In this document: in pieces, positions 8,658-16,684 of the stretch
Layout of the letters: every line of letters begins with the position of its first letter
How positions within the stretch are numbered: position 1 is the stretch's first letter
Source of the DNA: DATGZX01 sp035296965
GTDB lineage: Bacteria; Planctomycetota; Planctomycetia; Gemmatales; Gemmataceae
NCBI GenBank assembly: GCA_035296965.1
Contig: DATGZX010000195.1
Span: 1-18,937, forward strand
Direction of reading: 5' to 3'
DNA: 18,937 bases
Program-made: the position numbers and the translations under genes
Notes under the pieces: model-generated
Told to the model about the DNA's origin: nothing
The model's database searches: none
The model's input: the letters and a program-made list of their open reading frames with translations, nothing else

Positions 8658-9605
8658 TCAAGCTGCATCTCGATTTGGTTTTCCGATTAAGTTGGCCTGT
8701 GGGACAGCAGGCCTCGGCTGGACCCAACGAGACAGGTCCAAACCTGTTAGGTCCTCGACCTTGCGAATATCCTCCGTGTAGCGCGATCGTAGCGCATCGC
8801 GCGTGCCGGAGTCCATCGATGGCAAGGCCACGCCGCGGCAGTTCCAATCCATCAACCGGCGCACTGCCGCCGCCCCCCTTGGCACATATAGCCTCGACAG
8901 GAAAGGTCCAAGCCGGTGTTTCAAGAAGAACTGCCACCCGGGCGAACGCACGCCGTGTCCCTTGTTGTGAACATGGATCTTCGGCGTGAAAGACGGATCG
9001 ACATCCAGAAACTCGCAGACCCTCCCGATGACGGCCAAGGCGTCACTTTTAAGCTCATCGAAGGTTACGAACAAGAAACGAGAACGCTCGAACCATTGAT
9101 AGTAGCGCTCGATCTGCTCGCTATATAATCCTGATCGAAAATAGAGATAATTATAGAAGTACTGCGGGTTGCCAAACTTGAAGGTCGAATCCAGTGTTCG
9201 TGCTTCTTCGATAGCGAGCGCTTCCTCGAAAGACCCGACCCATTCATCCCCCATCCGTGTCATGTGCTGGTACAGCGAAAACGCGCGGTCTACCGGGTTG
9301 CGCAAGATGACGACAAATTTGGCGTCCGGTGTGAATGCCCGCAGAAGAGCAGCCGACCTCGGGCAGGTGAGATAGGCGTGCGAGGCTTCCCCGACGCGCT
9401 TTCTGTCGCCAGCGCCTTCGAACAGGGCAAGGTAATCTGCCGGGTTCTTCACGATCTGAAAGCAATCACAAAAAAAAGTCGGCTCCTTGACGAACGACAT
9501 GAAAATCTCTGGGTGCTGCGCCAGGTAGACGTAGAGGGAGGTGGTACCGCTCTTCCCTGCACCAAGGATGAAGAAGTTTGGTTTGACCGGTGATCCTTTT
9601 GTCAT
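8658..9605 (-). CDS. PAPS-dependent sulfotransferase
   Basis: A 315-residue sulfotransferase of the Sulfotransfer_1 type, moving a sulfate from PAPS to a hydroxyl of a carbohydrate. The 5'-phosphosulfate loop FFILGAGKSGTTSLYVYL (11-28) is complete. KEPTFF (40-45) matches the active-site region of heparan-type sulfotransferases. The 3'-phosphate motif is VVILRNPVDRAFSLYQH (98-114), with Arg102 and Ser110 in the expected places. NPQYFYNYLYFRSGLYSEQIERYY (146-169) fits the family's substrate region. There is no signal peptide, so it acts in the cytoplasm before export. The start at 9605 is chosen because GGAGGG (9612-9617, - strand) is 6 bases upstream; the frame remains open 44 codons further, but that stretch has no family match. 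It is the last gene of the - strand block, 154 bases after its upstream neighbour. Confidence 0.88.
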   Translation of the reverse strand: MTKGSPVKPNFFILGAGKSGTTSLYVYLAQHPEIFMSFVKEPTFFCDCFQIVKNPADYLALFEGAGDRKRVGEASHAYLTCPRSAALLRAFTPDAKFVVILRNPVDRAFSLYQHMTRMGDEWVGSFEEALAIEEARTLDSTFKFGNPQYFYNYLYFRSGLYSEQIERYYQWFERSRFLFVTFDELKSDALAVIGRVCEFLDVDPSFTPKIHVHNKGHGVRSPGWQFFLKHRLGPFLSRLYVPRGAAAVRRLMDWNCRGVALPSMDSGTRDALRSRYTEDIRKVEDLTGLDLSRWVQPRPAVPQANLIGKPNRDAA

Positions 9606-9611
9606 GTCAAG

Positions 9612-9617
9612 CCCTCC
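9612..9617 (-). promoter_or_regulatory. Ribosome binding site of the sulfotransferase
   Basis: GGAGGG on the - strand, 6 bases before the ATG at 9605. It fixes the start just ahead of the phosphosulfate-binding loop and excludes the 44-codon upstream extension. Confidence 0.6.
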
Positions 9618-9759
9618 ACTCCCATCTGCGTGTCCAGAGGCCTCTCCTCTTTGTCCCCAGGAAGCCAACTCGTCAGACCTTGCTGCGTCAGGTCCAAATG
9701 CAATGCGGACATGACTCCAGATCTCTATAGGAGCCATTTATCTTTAGTGAGCCAGGCCT

Positions 9760-10983
9760 TCACGCAGCCGCATTGTCAGAATGTCCCCGCCCGATCTGCA
9801 TCGTAGTCAACATCCGCTCGGCTGATTCCAACATGGCTGCCTGTTGTGATGTTTGTGCCCTCCACTGCTCCAGGCCGCAACGGGCTGCGCTTAGCATGCT
9901 TGCCAGTTGTCTGTAGCCATCGTCTCGCTCTGCCATCGCCCGTTGTGCCGCCGGTGTCATTACCTCGGCCTGGTACCAGTGCCGGAACGACCGAGCCAAA
10001 TCTTCTGTTGCATAAGGGTCTGGGAATGCCGCCTCGACGTCGGGGCGGGAGCGATACAGCCGCCGTTCCTCCTTGCCTACAGGCGTACCATCATCGTAAT
10101 AATCGTAAAAGCAGGGGTGGTTGCCCTCCCGCACCTGTCCCATGCGCTCGCATTCTGCCAGATACCAGCGGCGTAGATCCCAAAGCACGGGGCTGTTCGA
10201 TCCATAGCGGTGCAGCATGAATTCCTGGGCACCGCTATCGACGCCCGAGAAGTGGAAGAAACACAGGGGGCGGTTTTCCACCAGGATCCCGTAGGGCGCA
10301 GTCCCAGTGGCCTTACGTCGATTCACGTTCCAGGTGGCGACGTTGTACTGCGGATCGCGAACGATTCCGAGATCGGGGAAGTAAACGGGTGCGAGGTCAA
10401 CCCAGCGCTGGTCGGTAAAGAGGCCTTCTGGAATGTCCGCGTAGCAGAAATGCAGGAGTCGATGCGTCCACCACTTCAGGAACCTTTGTCCTTCCAAGGA
10501 CGGCCGTACGCCGAGGAATCCCAGGTTATAAATGCCGTGCTTCAGCACACAGATCTCGCCGTCGATGATCGCCTGGAGCGTATCCTCGGCGGGTTCCGTG
10601 ACATGGGGCGTCAGAAGAATGCTGTGCTGGTCGAGCAACTCCTCGAGTCCGTCCAGGGATGACAACACCACGATGTCCGGATCGAGGTAATAAATATGGT
10701 CCGGATTGTAGCGGTGCATGATCTCCTGGGCCGCCGGACCTTTGACCGCTGTACAAAGCTCAACAACGGTGTGCTTGAAAGCCCAGGCCCGGCGGTTGGG
10801 AATGGGCAAGTCCTCAAGTGTCAAGATGGTGTCGAAAGGACCGATCTGACTCGGGGGCTCGCTCGGTCGCTGATCGGAGAGAACCAAATGGAACACGGCA
10901 TCCGGATGCAAACGTTTGACGGAGTGTGCCAGGACGCGCGCCTTAGGCAAGTAATTGCTGGTTATGCTTGTAAACAGGTGCAT
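9760..10983 (-). CDS. GT-A glycosyltransferase with a DPD motif (GT8-like)
   Basis: A 407-residue enzyme of the nucleotide-diphospho-sugar transferase fold. It opens with MHLFTSITSNYLPKARVLAHSVKR, the beta-alpha start typical of GT8-like retaining enzymes. The metal motif is IYYLDPDIVVLSSLD (97-111), with Asp101 and Asp103. YNLGFLGVRP (152-161), FTDQRWVDLAPVYFP (189-203), YNVATWNVNRR (213-223) and CFFHFSGVD (241-249) are the conserved blocks of a family common in polysaccharide clusters. The C-terminal ~80 residues are helical. The start at 10983 gives a protein beginning exactly at the fold; the long open frame upstream overlaps the preceding gene and is low-complexity basic sequence. AGGAG is 13 bases upstream, unusually far, and lies across the stop of the upstream gene 16 bases away, so translational coupling is likely. 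Confidence 0.8.
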   Translation of the reverse strand: MHLFTSITSNYLPKARVLAHSVKRLHPDAVFHLVLSDQRPSEPPSQIGPFDTILTLEDLPIPNRRAWAFKHTVVELCTAVKGPAAQEIMHRYNPDHIYYLDPDIVVLSSLDGLEELLDQHSILLTPHVTEPAEDTLQAIIDGEICVLKHGIYNLGFLGVRPSLEGQRFLKWWTHRLLHFCYADIPEGLFTDQRWVDLAPVYFPDLGIVRDPQYNVATWNVNRRKATGTAPYGILVENRPLCFFHFSGVDSGAQEFMLHRYGSNSPVLWDLRRWYLAECERMGQVREGNHPCFYDYYDDGTPVGKEERRLYRSRPDVEAAFPDPYATEDLARSFRHWYQAEVMTPAAQRAMAERDDGYRQLASMLSAARCGLEQWRAQTSQQAAMLESAERMLTTMQIGRGHSDNAAA

Positions 10984-10999
10984 GATGTGCGAATGACTC

Positions 11000-12988
11000 C
11001 TAACCAGAATGGCAGAGAGGCAATGATCGATGACTGGCAAACTGCATGAAACGGGTATGGGGCAAGTCGCGCCGCGGCGTGTTGACTTCCTCGAGCGTGG
11101 TCGACGGATGTCCGCAAATCGACGCACAGGTTTGGTCGAGTCCGAAGTAATCACGTAGTAGATTGGCGTACTCGGCGAAGCGCGGCGCAGGGCGCGGCGG
11201 GATGCCGTGCAAGCGCTCGCGCAAGGCAAGCAGCCGATCGTTGATCTTGGCTGGAGGGGTGTCCAGCGGCACGACCTCTCCCCATCCCGATTCCGTGATG
11301 CGCGCGCCCTGGGCTCCGAGATCGAAGCCGATCGTGTATAGACCGGCGGATTGAGTGATGGACAGGGTGAAAGAGTACGTCTCCGGTACAATGCTCAGAC
11401 AAAGCGCGCAATGGCACTCCTGGCTCTCCAAGAGGTCAAATACCTCCTCCTCCGTGTACTCGCCCGAAATCTCAACGTTGCCGAACGCTGCCAGTTGCTC
11501 ATGGGGGTGTGCTGTGCCGATCACCTGAAAGTGCATCGGCAGATCACGCTGCAGGGCATCCCTGGCGCAGGCGGTCAGAACATGGACGCCCTTCTGCGGT
11601 AGCAGCGTGCCCAGGACAGCGATTCGCAAGGGTTTATCTTTGTTTAGAGGGACTGCCACCGTACGCCCTTGCAAGAGGGTGACAGTGTGCTCCCGGACGA
11701 CAAACTCCACATCCGGAAGGTATCTCCTCATGCGCCGGCCAACGTCGGGATGTGGTACGAAGACCCTCCGCGCACCCCGTAGCATCGGCGCATAGCGAGC
11801 CCTCCACCGGCCGATCTCTGTTCCGTCCCGAACGTCTCCCCATCTTCCGTGAGTGGCCAGGCACCGATTGCAACTCTCTGGACCAGGCTCGCCGCAGTAG
11901 CTTCCGTGACCGTCCATGAGTGCAATCCTTGGACAAATCGTGAAATAATCGTGGATCGTCCAGTCGTAGGGCAGCGCCAGATCGGCAAGCAAGCGTTCGG
12001 TGGCAGTTGGGTGGCCAAGCAGATGATGGACATGCACATGTGCCAAGCCCAAATGTCGCAACGCCTGAAGTAAAACATAATACTCTTGAGCAGGCTCGTA
12101 GACCAAGCTGGGTGTGCAGGGGACAGCATAGCGTTCCAGACGAAGGCATCCCTTCGCTGTGGGCCGCAGGATGATTGCGCGAATACCCTCGCGCTCCAAT
12201 CGTTCTGCCATCTCGCGCACGTGTCGTTCCGTGCCGCCTCCGCCCACGTGGGTAATCAGCAGCATAGCGGGGTGCGTGCCGCGCAAGCGGCCAAGGTCAA
12301 TATTCCGCCGAAACATGCGCCCCGGATCGGCTTGCAGGTGACTGCTGAACGCCGCCTGGCGAACCGGTTCGGAAACGGCCTGGCAGCTCAGGCCCATTAG
12401 TGCTGCCACCATCGCGGCATCGTCCCTGAACTGATAGACGCACGTGTCGGCCGCCAGCACGTGCTGCCGGGGGCGCTTGCCCGGCTGGCCGGCGCTCACT
12501 TGGTCCAGGTAGTCCCGCCGAAGGTAGACACAGCCGGAACCCGGCTCGGGAATTACCAGGCGTGCCTCCCGATTCTCTTCGCTCGCGATGCGATCGAGCG
12601 CCTTCCAGTCCCACAGCTGAGTCGAGTCCTGGTGGCCTGGGAAGGGGTAAGCACAGAGCTTTCCGGCATTGCTGAAAGGGCTAGCTGTGCCGACTTCCGC
12701 CTGCGAATAGGCCGCCGCGCAGAGACGGTCGAGCCAGTAGTCGAAGGGGACACTTCCGGCCCCGACCAGCACGACATCGCGTCGATGCGCGCCGATACTG
12801 TTTTGCCAGTCATTGCCATGAAGAATGGTTAGATGATGGCTAGTCTCGTTGCGAACAAGAGATAGACACTGCAGGGTTTGTCGCTGGCAGTCGCCCGGTA
12901 GCACGACCACCTCGACGACTGGAGCCGGCATCCTGCAGCCATCTGCGCATCGGCGCGGATCATGCGTGTAGGCAAGGGCGCGCTGCAT
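11000..12988 (-). CDS. Glycosyltransferase: GT4 domain with a decayed GT2 domain
   Basis: A 662-residue paralogue of the GT2-GT4 part of the fusion gene at 4319-7105. The GT4 domain (240-590) is well kept: THVGGGGTERHV (246-257), YDWTIHDYFTICPRI (341-355), VLGTLLPQKGVHV (458-470) and VPETYSFTLSITQSAG (534-549). Glu536 is present and the second EX7E position is Ile544, as in the paralogue. Cysteines 352, 365, 373 and 376 repeat its C-x12-C-x7-C-x2-C spacing. The N-terminal region (~20-190) is recognisably GT2 but lacks the motifs: NSDTE is GAGSV (76-80), the INDGSPD segment is ILHGNDW, and GYGEENDF is deleted. Only the GT4 half should be active. The ATG at 12988 is the natural start, 21 bases after the upstream stop. 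GGAGGT lies 14 bases before it, which is long; Met20 (12931) is an alternative. Confidence 0.82.
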   Translation of the reverse strand: MQRALAYTHDPRRCADGCRMPAPVVEVVVLPGDCQRQTLQCLSLVRNETSHHLTILHGNDWQNSIGAHRRDVVLVGAGSVPFDYWLDRLCAAAYSQAEVGTASPFSNAGKLCAYPFPGHQDSTQLWDWKALDRIASEENREARLVIPEPGSGCVYLRRDYLDQVSAGQPGKRPRQHVLAADTCVYQFRDDAAMVAALMGLSCQAVSEPVRQAAFSSHLQADPGRMFRRNIDLGRLRGTHPAMLLITHVGGGGTERHVREMAERLEREGIRAIILRPTAKGCLRLERYAVPCTPSLVYEPAQEYYVLLQALRHLGLAHVHVHHLLGHPTATERLLADLALPYDWTIHDYFTICPRIALMDGHGSYCGEPGPESCNRCLATHGRWGDVRDGTEIGRWRARYAPMLRGARRVFVPHPDVGRRMRRYLPDVEFVVREHTVTLLQGRTVAVPLNKDKPLRIAVLGTLLPQKGVHVLTACARDALQRDLPMHFQVIGTAHPHEQLAAFGNVEISGEYTEEEVFDLLESQECHCALCLSIVPETYSFTLSITQSAGLYTIGFDLGAQGARITESGWGEVVPLDTPPAKINDRLLALRERLHGIPPRPAPRFAEYANLLRDYFGLDQTCASICGHPSTTLEEVNTPRRDLPHTRFMQFASHRSLPLCHSG

Positions 12989-13009
12989 GGCGAATCTTCT
13001 GGACCTCCA

Positions 13010-14572
13010 TCACGCGGATCGGAACGGCAGCGCCCTTGTCGCCAGGGTTGTCGCCTTCCGGGTGAGCTTGAAGAAGAAGAGCCGGACGCCGTCGCGGCGC
13101 AACACGCTCCCTCCCCGGAGGGCCAGGTGCAGAACCGTCCCGCGAAGAGTACCTACGGGCGCCGTTTGGCGGACCAACCGGGAGACCCGAGACGCGCAAC
13201 GAAACGACAGTGAGCGCTGAACGGCCTCCAGTCTTTGCGCGCACCCGTCGAACTCTTCCTGCAGTTTGCCTTCTCTTTGGACGCAGGCATTCAGTTCACC
13301 TGTGAGGGCCTGAACCAAAGGGTCCTGCACGCGTATCCTGTCGGCCCGCTCGGCAAGCTGGGCCCCCTGGGATTGCAGTAATTGATCTTTCTCGGCAATC
13401 CGCGAAGCCTGGAACTCGATCAACCCGTTCTTTTCGGCGAGCTGTAAGCGGCATACTTGCAGGTTTTGTTCTGTTTCTCCTAGTCGGTCTTGCAACGAGG
13501 TCAGCACGCCACGGTGCTCGGCGCGTTCGGCCTCCCTTGCCATCTCTGCCATATCGAGTTGCCTTTGCTGAGCAGTCCGTAGCTCGCCCTGGGCGTGGAG
13601 GCATTCCTGCAGTTGCAAATCCTTGGAAGCTTGTAGCTCGACGAGTTGCTCGTTCAGGGCTGCCAGTCGCTCATTCTGAATCTTGAGACGTTGTTCCAGA
13701 CGCAGAACTCTTGCAGGCTGTTCTTGAATCGCTGTCACCCCTTCTATCTCGATCTTGGGGCCTTCCTCCAGTTGCAGGCCCTTGGCGGCCTGCAACTCTG
13801 CGAGTTGCCTTTGCAGGCTCTCCCGATCGGTTTCTTGCTGGTTCCTGATGTCACGAAGCAGTCGTTCCGTTTCCCACTGAAAAGTAAGCCGTTGCCCAAG
13901 TTGCGAAAAACACTCTCGAATCTTTACGGCCTCCTGAGCAGGAGCGTTAAGCAACGGGTCCAACGTGCCAGTGGGTTCTTTGCCAACCTGAAGAACTCCC
14001 AGGCCATGACAATGAAGGAATTCGAAGTAGGGAAATTGTTCCTTGAGTTCTTCCCAGAGTCTCCAGACGCCAAAATCGCCTTGGCGCACATTGATGTCAT
14101 GGAAAACGATCACACCGCGATGACTCATCTTTGGCAGCCAGCTCTCGAAGTCGTGTTTGACAGCCATGTGAGTGTGGTAGCCGTCAATGTGTAGCAGATC
14201 GACGGAACCATCGAGGAAATGGAGCAAGGCCTCGTCGAATGTCGAGGGAATCAATCGAGAGAAGGATCCATAACGTGGGTCATGAAAAGCGCGAAGCTCT
14301 TCCAAGACCTCTGGCCCGTTCGAGCCGTTGTGCGGATCGCCTTTCCAGGTGTCCACCGCGTAGGCTTTGGTATCGAGCCCAAGGTGCGCTATGGACTGGC
14401 AGAAAGCGCAGTACGAAACTCCGGTAAACGTGCCAAGCTCCACAAAGATTCGGGGCCGCTGCCAAGCCACCAAGGACATAGCGAAGGGGATATGTCCGAT
14501 CCAATGGGACGGGGCGAGCCGAGTTGGGAACTCGAAGCAAACTGGGAACTCAAGGGGGTTCAATTCCTTCAT
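13010..14572 (-). CDS. Methyltransferase with a long C-terminal coiled coil
   Basis: A 520-residue protein. Residues 1-200 are a class I SAM methyltransferase of the Methyltransf_24 type: VELGTFTGVSYCAFCQ (44-59) as the SAM loop, AYAVDTWKGDP (70-80), DLLHIDGYHTHMAVKHDFES (125-144) and GVIVFHDINVRQGDFGVWRLW (153-173). The His and Asp residues there recall the metal-dependent sugar methyltransferases of natural-product and glycan loci. Residues ~235-460 are a long coiled coil rich in Gln, Glu and Leu. It ends in RSLSFRCASRVSRLVRQ, the SLSWR-like motif, followed by a basic tail. It leads the - strand block and the next gene follows 21 bases after its stop. By family it probably methylates a sugar hydroxyl. 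The coiled coil may fix chain length or hold the enzyme to partners, as in known methyltransferase-coiled-coil terminators; that is inference. Confidence 0.8.
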   Translation of the reverse strand: MKELNPLEFPVCFEFPTRLAPSHWIGHIPFAMSLVAWQRPRIFVELGTFTGVSYCAFCQSIAHLGLDTKAYAVDTWKGDPHNGSNGPEVLEELRAFHDPRYGSFSRLIPSTFDEALLHFLDGSVDLLHIDGYHTHMAVKHDFESWLPKMSHRGVIVFHDINVRQGDFGVWRLWEELKEQFPYFEFLHCHGLGVLQVGKEPTGTLDPLLNAPAQEAVKIRECFSQLGQRLTFQWETERLLRDIRNQQETDRESLQRQLAELQAAKGLQLEEGPKIEIEGVTAIQEQPARVLRLEQRLKIQNERLAALNEQLVELQASKDLQLQECLHAQGELRTAQQRQLDMAEMAREAERAEHRGVLTSLQDRLGETEQNLQVCRLQLAEKNGLIEFQASRIAEKDQLLQSQGAQLAERADRIRVQDPLVQALTGELNACVQREGKLQEEFDGCAQRLEAVQRSLSFRCASRVSRLVRQTAPVGTLRGTVLHLALRGGSVLRRDGVRLFFFKLTRKATTLATRALPFRSA

Positions 14573-14782
14573 CGCCCGCGCCTCGGTTCTTCGAGATCTG
14601 CTGAAATGTCATCGTAGTAAACAGGGAGCGAGATGCATACAAAACGACGCTAAGCGTGTCAAGTTGATCCGGCCGCGTCGCCGCAGTCATCTTGCTCCTT
14701 GCTCAACACGATTCGGGTCTTCCGGGGAGGGGAACGCATCCGCTTTTGACGGCAAGGAAACCCTTCTCGGGAAGCCACGACC

Positions 14783-14823
14783 ATCCCGCACCATGCCTTC
14801 CGGCATGGCATTGGCTGCGGGAT
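14783..14823. repeat. Nested inverted repeat, bulged hairpin
   Basis: The outer arms ATCCCGCA (14783-14790) and TGCGGGAT (14816-14823) pair perfectly over 8 bp. The inner arms CCATGCC (14791-14797) and GGCATGG (14802-14808) pair over 7 bp around a TTCC loop. The inner and outer stems abut on the 5' side and are separated by a 7-base bulge on the 3' side. It could be an RNA structure, a repetitive palindrome or an IS-related end. Confidence 0.55.
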
Positions 14824-14941
14824 TCTGGGCGTTGCCGCGCGCGGTAGGCGGGAACTATTTTGCGTGTCGCGAGGCCTCCGCCACCTTAGGGGCCAGCTGA
14901 TCCCACGAGTCGTGCTAGGCAATTCGGGCAAACTAGGCAAA

Positions 14942-14947
14942 TATAAT
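14942..14947 (+). promoter_or_regulatory. Possible sigma-70 -10 box
   Basis: TATAAT is a perfect -10 hexamer facing the IS66 remnant and the rfb genes. No good -35 box lies 16-18 bases upstream (the stretch there reads ggcaattc). It is over 650 bases from rfbA. It may be chance, or an old promoter of the transposase. Confidence 0.2.
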
Positions 14948-15048
14948 GATGCCCGAACTCCTTCACCAGTCGGAATGAGGGTTCCGCAAACTGATCTGGT
15001 CCGAAAGTCGGTTTTCGGTGACAACATGGAGCATGGCGCCCAGACAAG

Positions 15049-15530
15049 TCATGCTTGTGGACCTTCGTCGCTGGCTGCTTCAGGGGGTTTGCCCGGCGGC
15101 CGACAGGGGCGGCGACCGTACTGGACGAGTTGTTGACCGAGCGCTTTGCCGGCGTGGTGATGTGCGACCGCGCCAAGATGTATTGGAGCGTGGGCAACGT
15201 GCAATGGCCTTGGGCCCATCTGCAACGGGACTTCCAAGCCTTGGCCAACAGTGCGGACGACAAGGCCCAGCACCTGGGCCGCGACTTGTTGCGGCCGACA
15301 CACCAGTTGTTTCATTGGCGGTCGCGTTGTCGCACGGGACCATCCCTCCGCGGACCTTGAAAAGCGCGATGAAATCTGTCCGCCGCGAGGTGGAGGACAG
15401 GCAGGCGCTTCGTGGAAACCCTGCTGACCCCGATCGAGACCTGTCGGCAGCAGTCGCGCGATGTTTTCGCCTTCGTAACCAAGGCCGTCGAAGCGCTTCA
15501 CAAGTCAGACGGGGGACCTTCACTTAGGTG
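15049..15530 (+). pseudogene. Degenerate IS66-family transposase
   Basis: Three frames together match the C-terminal half of an IS66 (TnpC-type) DDE transposase. Piece 1 (about 15049-15330) reads LWTFVAGCF, ATVLDELLTERFAGVVMCDR and KMYWSVGNVQWPWAHLQRDF, including the catalytic Asp region and the WAHLxRDF block. A one-base loss near 15331-15336 shifts the frame to piece 2, GTIPPRTLKSAMKSVRREVED (to ~15390). A jump to the third frame then gives RFVETLLTPIETCRQQSRDV and FAFVTKAVEAL (15406-15505). Between pieces 2 and 3, the segment that normally carries WxF...TNNxAERxLRP and the catalytic Glu is missing. The N-terminal half is also absent. No active element remains. It sits in the divergent gap between block 2 and rfbABC. 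Confidence 0.85.
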
Positions 15531-15616
15531 TGAACCATTACAAAGTTACCTCATCGAGTGTGTGACCTCCACAATCCGAACCTGTATCTGGCCTGCTGTT
15601 GAGCGGTAGGAAATTT

Positions 15617-16525
15617 ATGCCTGATCCGTTGTCACATCGCCGTAAGGGAATCATTCTCGCGGGCGGATCTGGCACGCGTCTGTATCCGGTGACGCATGTT
15701 GTCAGCAAACAATTGCTGCCAATCTACGACAAACCAATGGTCTACTATCCTCTTTCCACACTGATGCTGTCGGGGATTCGCGCGATTTTGATCATAAGCA
15801 CACCTCAGGATCTCCCGCTTTTTCGGCGACTGCTGGGTGATGGTTCGCAATGGGGACTGGACCTGAGCTATGCCGACCAACCCCATCCCGGGGGGCTTGC
15901 CCAGGCGTTTCACATCGGCGCATCGTTCGTGTGCACCGACCCCTCGTGCCTGATCCTGGGCGACAATATCTTTTACGGTCATCATATGAGCGTTTCACTG
16001 CAGGAGGCCGACGCAAGAACGACCGGAGCGACCGTGTTTGCGTACCACGTGCTTGATGCGCGCAGCTATGGCGTTGTGGAGTTCGATGCCGATGGCCGCG
16101 CCCTGTCGATTGAGGAAAAGCCTGCCGTGCCCCGTTCGAATTACGCCGTCACCGGACTGTATTTCTACGACAAGGACGCTGTGCAGATCGCCCGGGATTT
16201 GAAGCCCTCCGCCCGCAACGAGCTGGAAATTACCGATCTAAATCGAGTCTATCTCCAGCGCGAACAATTGCATGTCGAGATTCTGGGCCGCGGCAGTGCC
16301 TGGCTCGACACCGGGACCCACGATTCACTCCTCGACGCCGCGACATTTGTTTCGGTCCTGGAAAAGCGACAGGGGTTGAAAATCGCCTGCTTGGAAGAAA
16401 TTAGCTTTCGCATGGGATACATCGACGCGGAACAGGTGCTGCGGCTGGCACACCCGTTGCGAAGTACGAACTACGGACGGTATTTGAAAAGTGTCGTCGA
16501 AAATGGCCCTGGCAGTCCTGGATGA
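15617..16525 (+). CDS. rfbA: Glucose-1-phosphate thymidylyltransferase
   Basis: A 302-residue RfbA/RmlA that joins glucose-1-phosphate and dTTP to make dTDP-glucose and pyrophosphate, the first step of dTDP-L-rhamnose synthesis in the cytoplasm. KGIILAGGSGTRLYPVTHVVSKQLLPIYDKPMV begins at residue 10 and includes the nucleotide signature GGSGTRLYP (16-24). LILGDNIFYGHH, the SIEEKP loop, NYAVTGLYFYD, ELEITDLNRVYL and GRGSAWLDTGTHDSLLDA follow in family order. The length is normal. The ATG at 15617 is preferred over a TTG at 15599, as TAGGAAA (15607-15613) lies just before it. RmlA enzymes are usually inhibited by dTDP-rhamnose. It heads the rfbABC set. Any promoter should lie in or after the IS66 remnant, which ends fewer than 100 bases upstream. 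Confidence 0.95.
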   Translation: MPDPLSHRRKGIILAGGSGTRLYPVTHVVSKQLLPIYDKPMVYYPLSTLMLSGIRAILIISTPQDLPLFRRLLGDGSQWGLDLSYADQPHPGGLAQAFHIGASFVCTDPSCLILGDNIFYGHHMSVSLQEADARTTGATVFAYHVLDARSYGVVEFDADGRALSIEEKPAVPRSNYAVTGLYFYDKDAVQIARDLKPSARNELEITDLNRVYLQREQLHVEILGRGSAWLDTGTHDSLLDAATFVSVLEKRQGLKIACLEEISFRMGYIDAEQVLRLAHPLRSTNYGRYLKSVVENGPGSPG

Positions 16526-16560
16526 ACCGGCAATGTGCATGGAAAAGAATATAGCCTCAC

Positions 16561-16627
16561 GCAGAAGCACCAAGACGCGAAGGAAACCGCCCCATCCTTA
16601 TTGTCCTTCGCTTCCTGGTGCCTTCGC
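16561..16627. repeat. Imperfect inverted repeat of the 'caccaagacgcgaagg' type
   Basis: The arm at 16561-16584 and the reverse complement of 16604-16627 agree at 19 of 24 positions around a 19-base loop. The core 'caccaagacgcgaagga' resembles a repeat I recall from intergenic regions of planctomycetes and other environmental bacteria. It lies between rfbA and rfbB and would form a hairpin in the transcript. Its function is unknown; it might modulate expression or be a mobile palindrome. Confidence 0.6.
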
Positions 16628-16684
16628 ACGAGGCCCGGCTTCGCTTGGGTTGAATTTCACTTGTGTTTTTTCGGAATCGGTTTC

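Larger units (their letters stand above)
14573..15048. other. Divergent intergenic region
   Basis: About 480 bases between the leftward block 2 and the IS66 remnant. No gene is supported. It holds a nested inverted repeat (14783-14823) and one good -10 match, TATAAT at 14942-14947. Leftward promoter(s) for the methyltransferase operon should lie in its left part, but I found no clear hexamers there. Confidence 0.45.

Noticed and set aside
9606..9737. 44-codon N-terminal extension of the sulfotransferase
   Set aside because: No family match, and GGAGGG directly precedes the ATG at 9605.
10210..10662. Open frame of 150 codons on the + strand
   Set aside because: It lies antisense to the GT8-like gene, whose DPD and other motifs are clearly coding on the - strand; no family signature in the + frame.
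13646..14194. Open frame of 182 codons on the + strand
   Set aside because: Antisense shadow of the methyltransferase-coiled-coil gene, Leu-rich because it reads Gln/Glu-rich heptads backwards.
16535..16684. Upstream extension of rfbB by 50 codons
   Set aside because: The stretch is the inverted-repeat spacer; family members start at the Rossmann motif at 16685.
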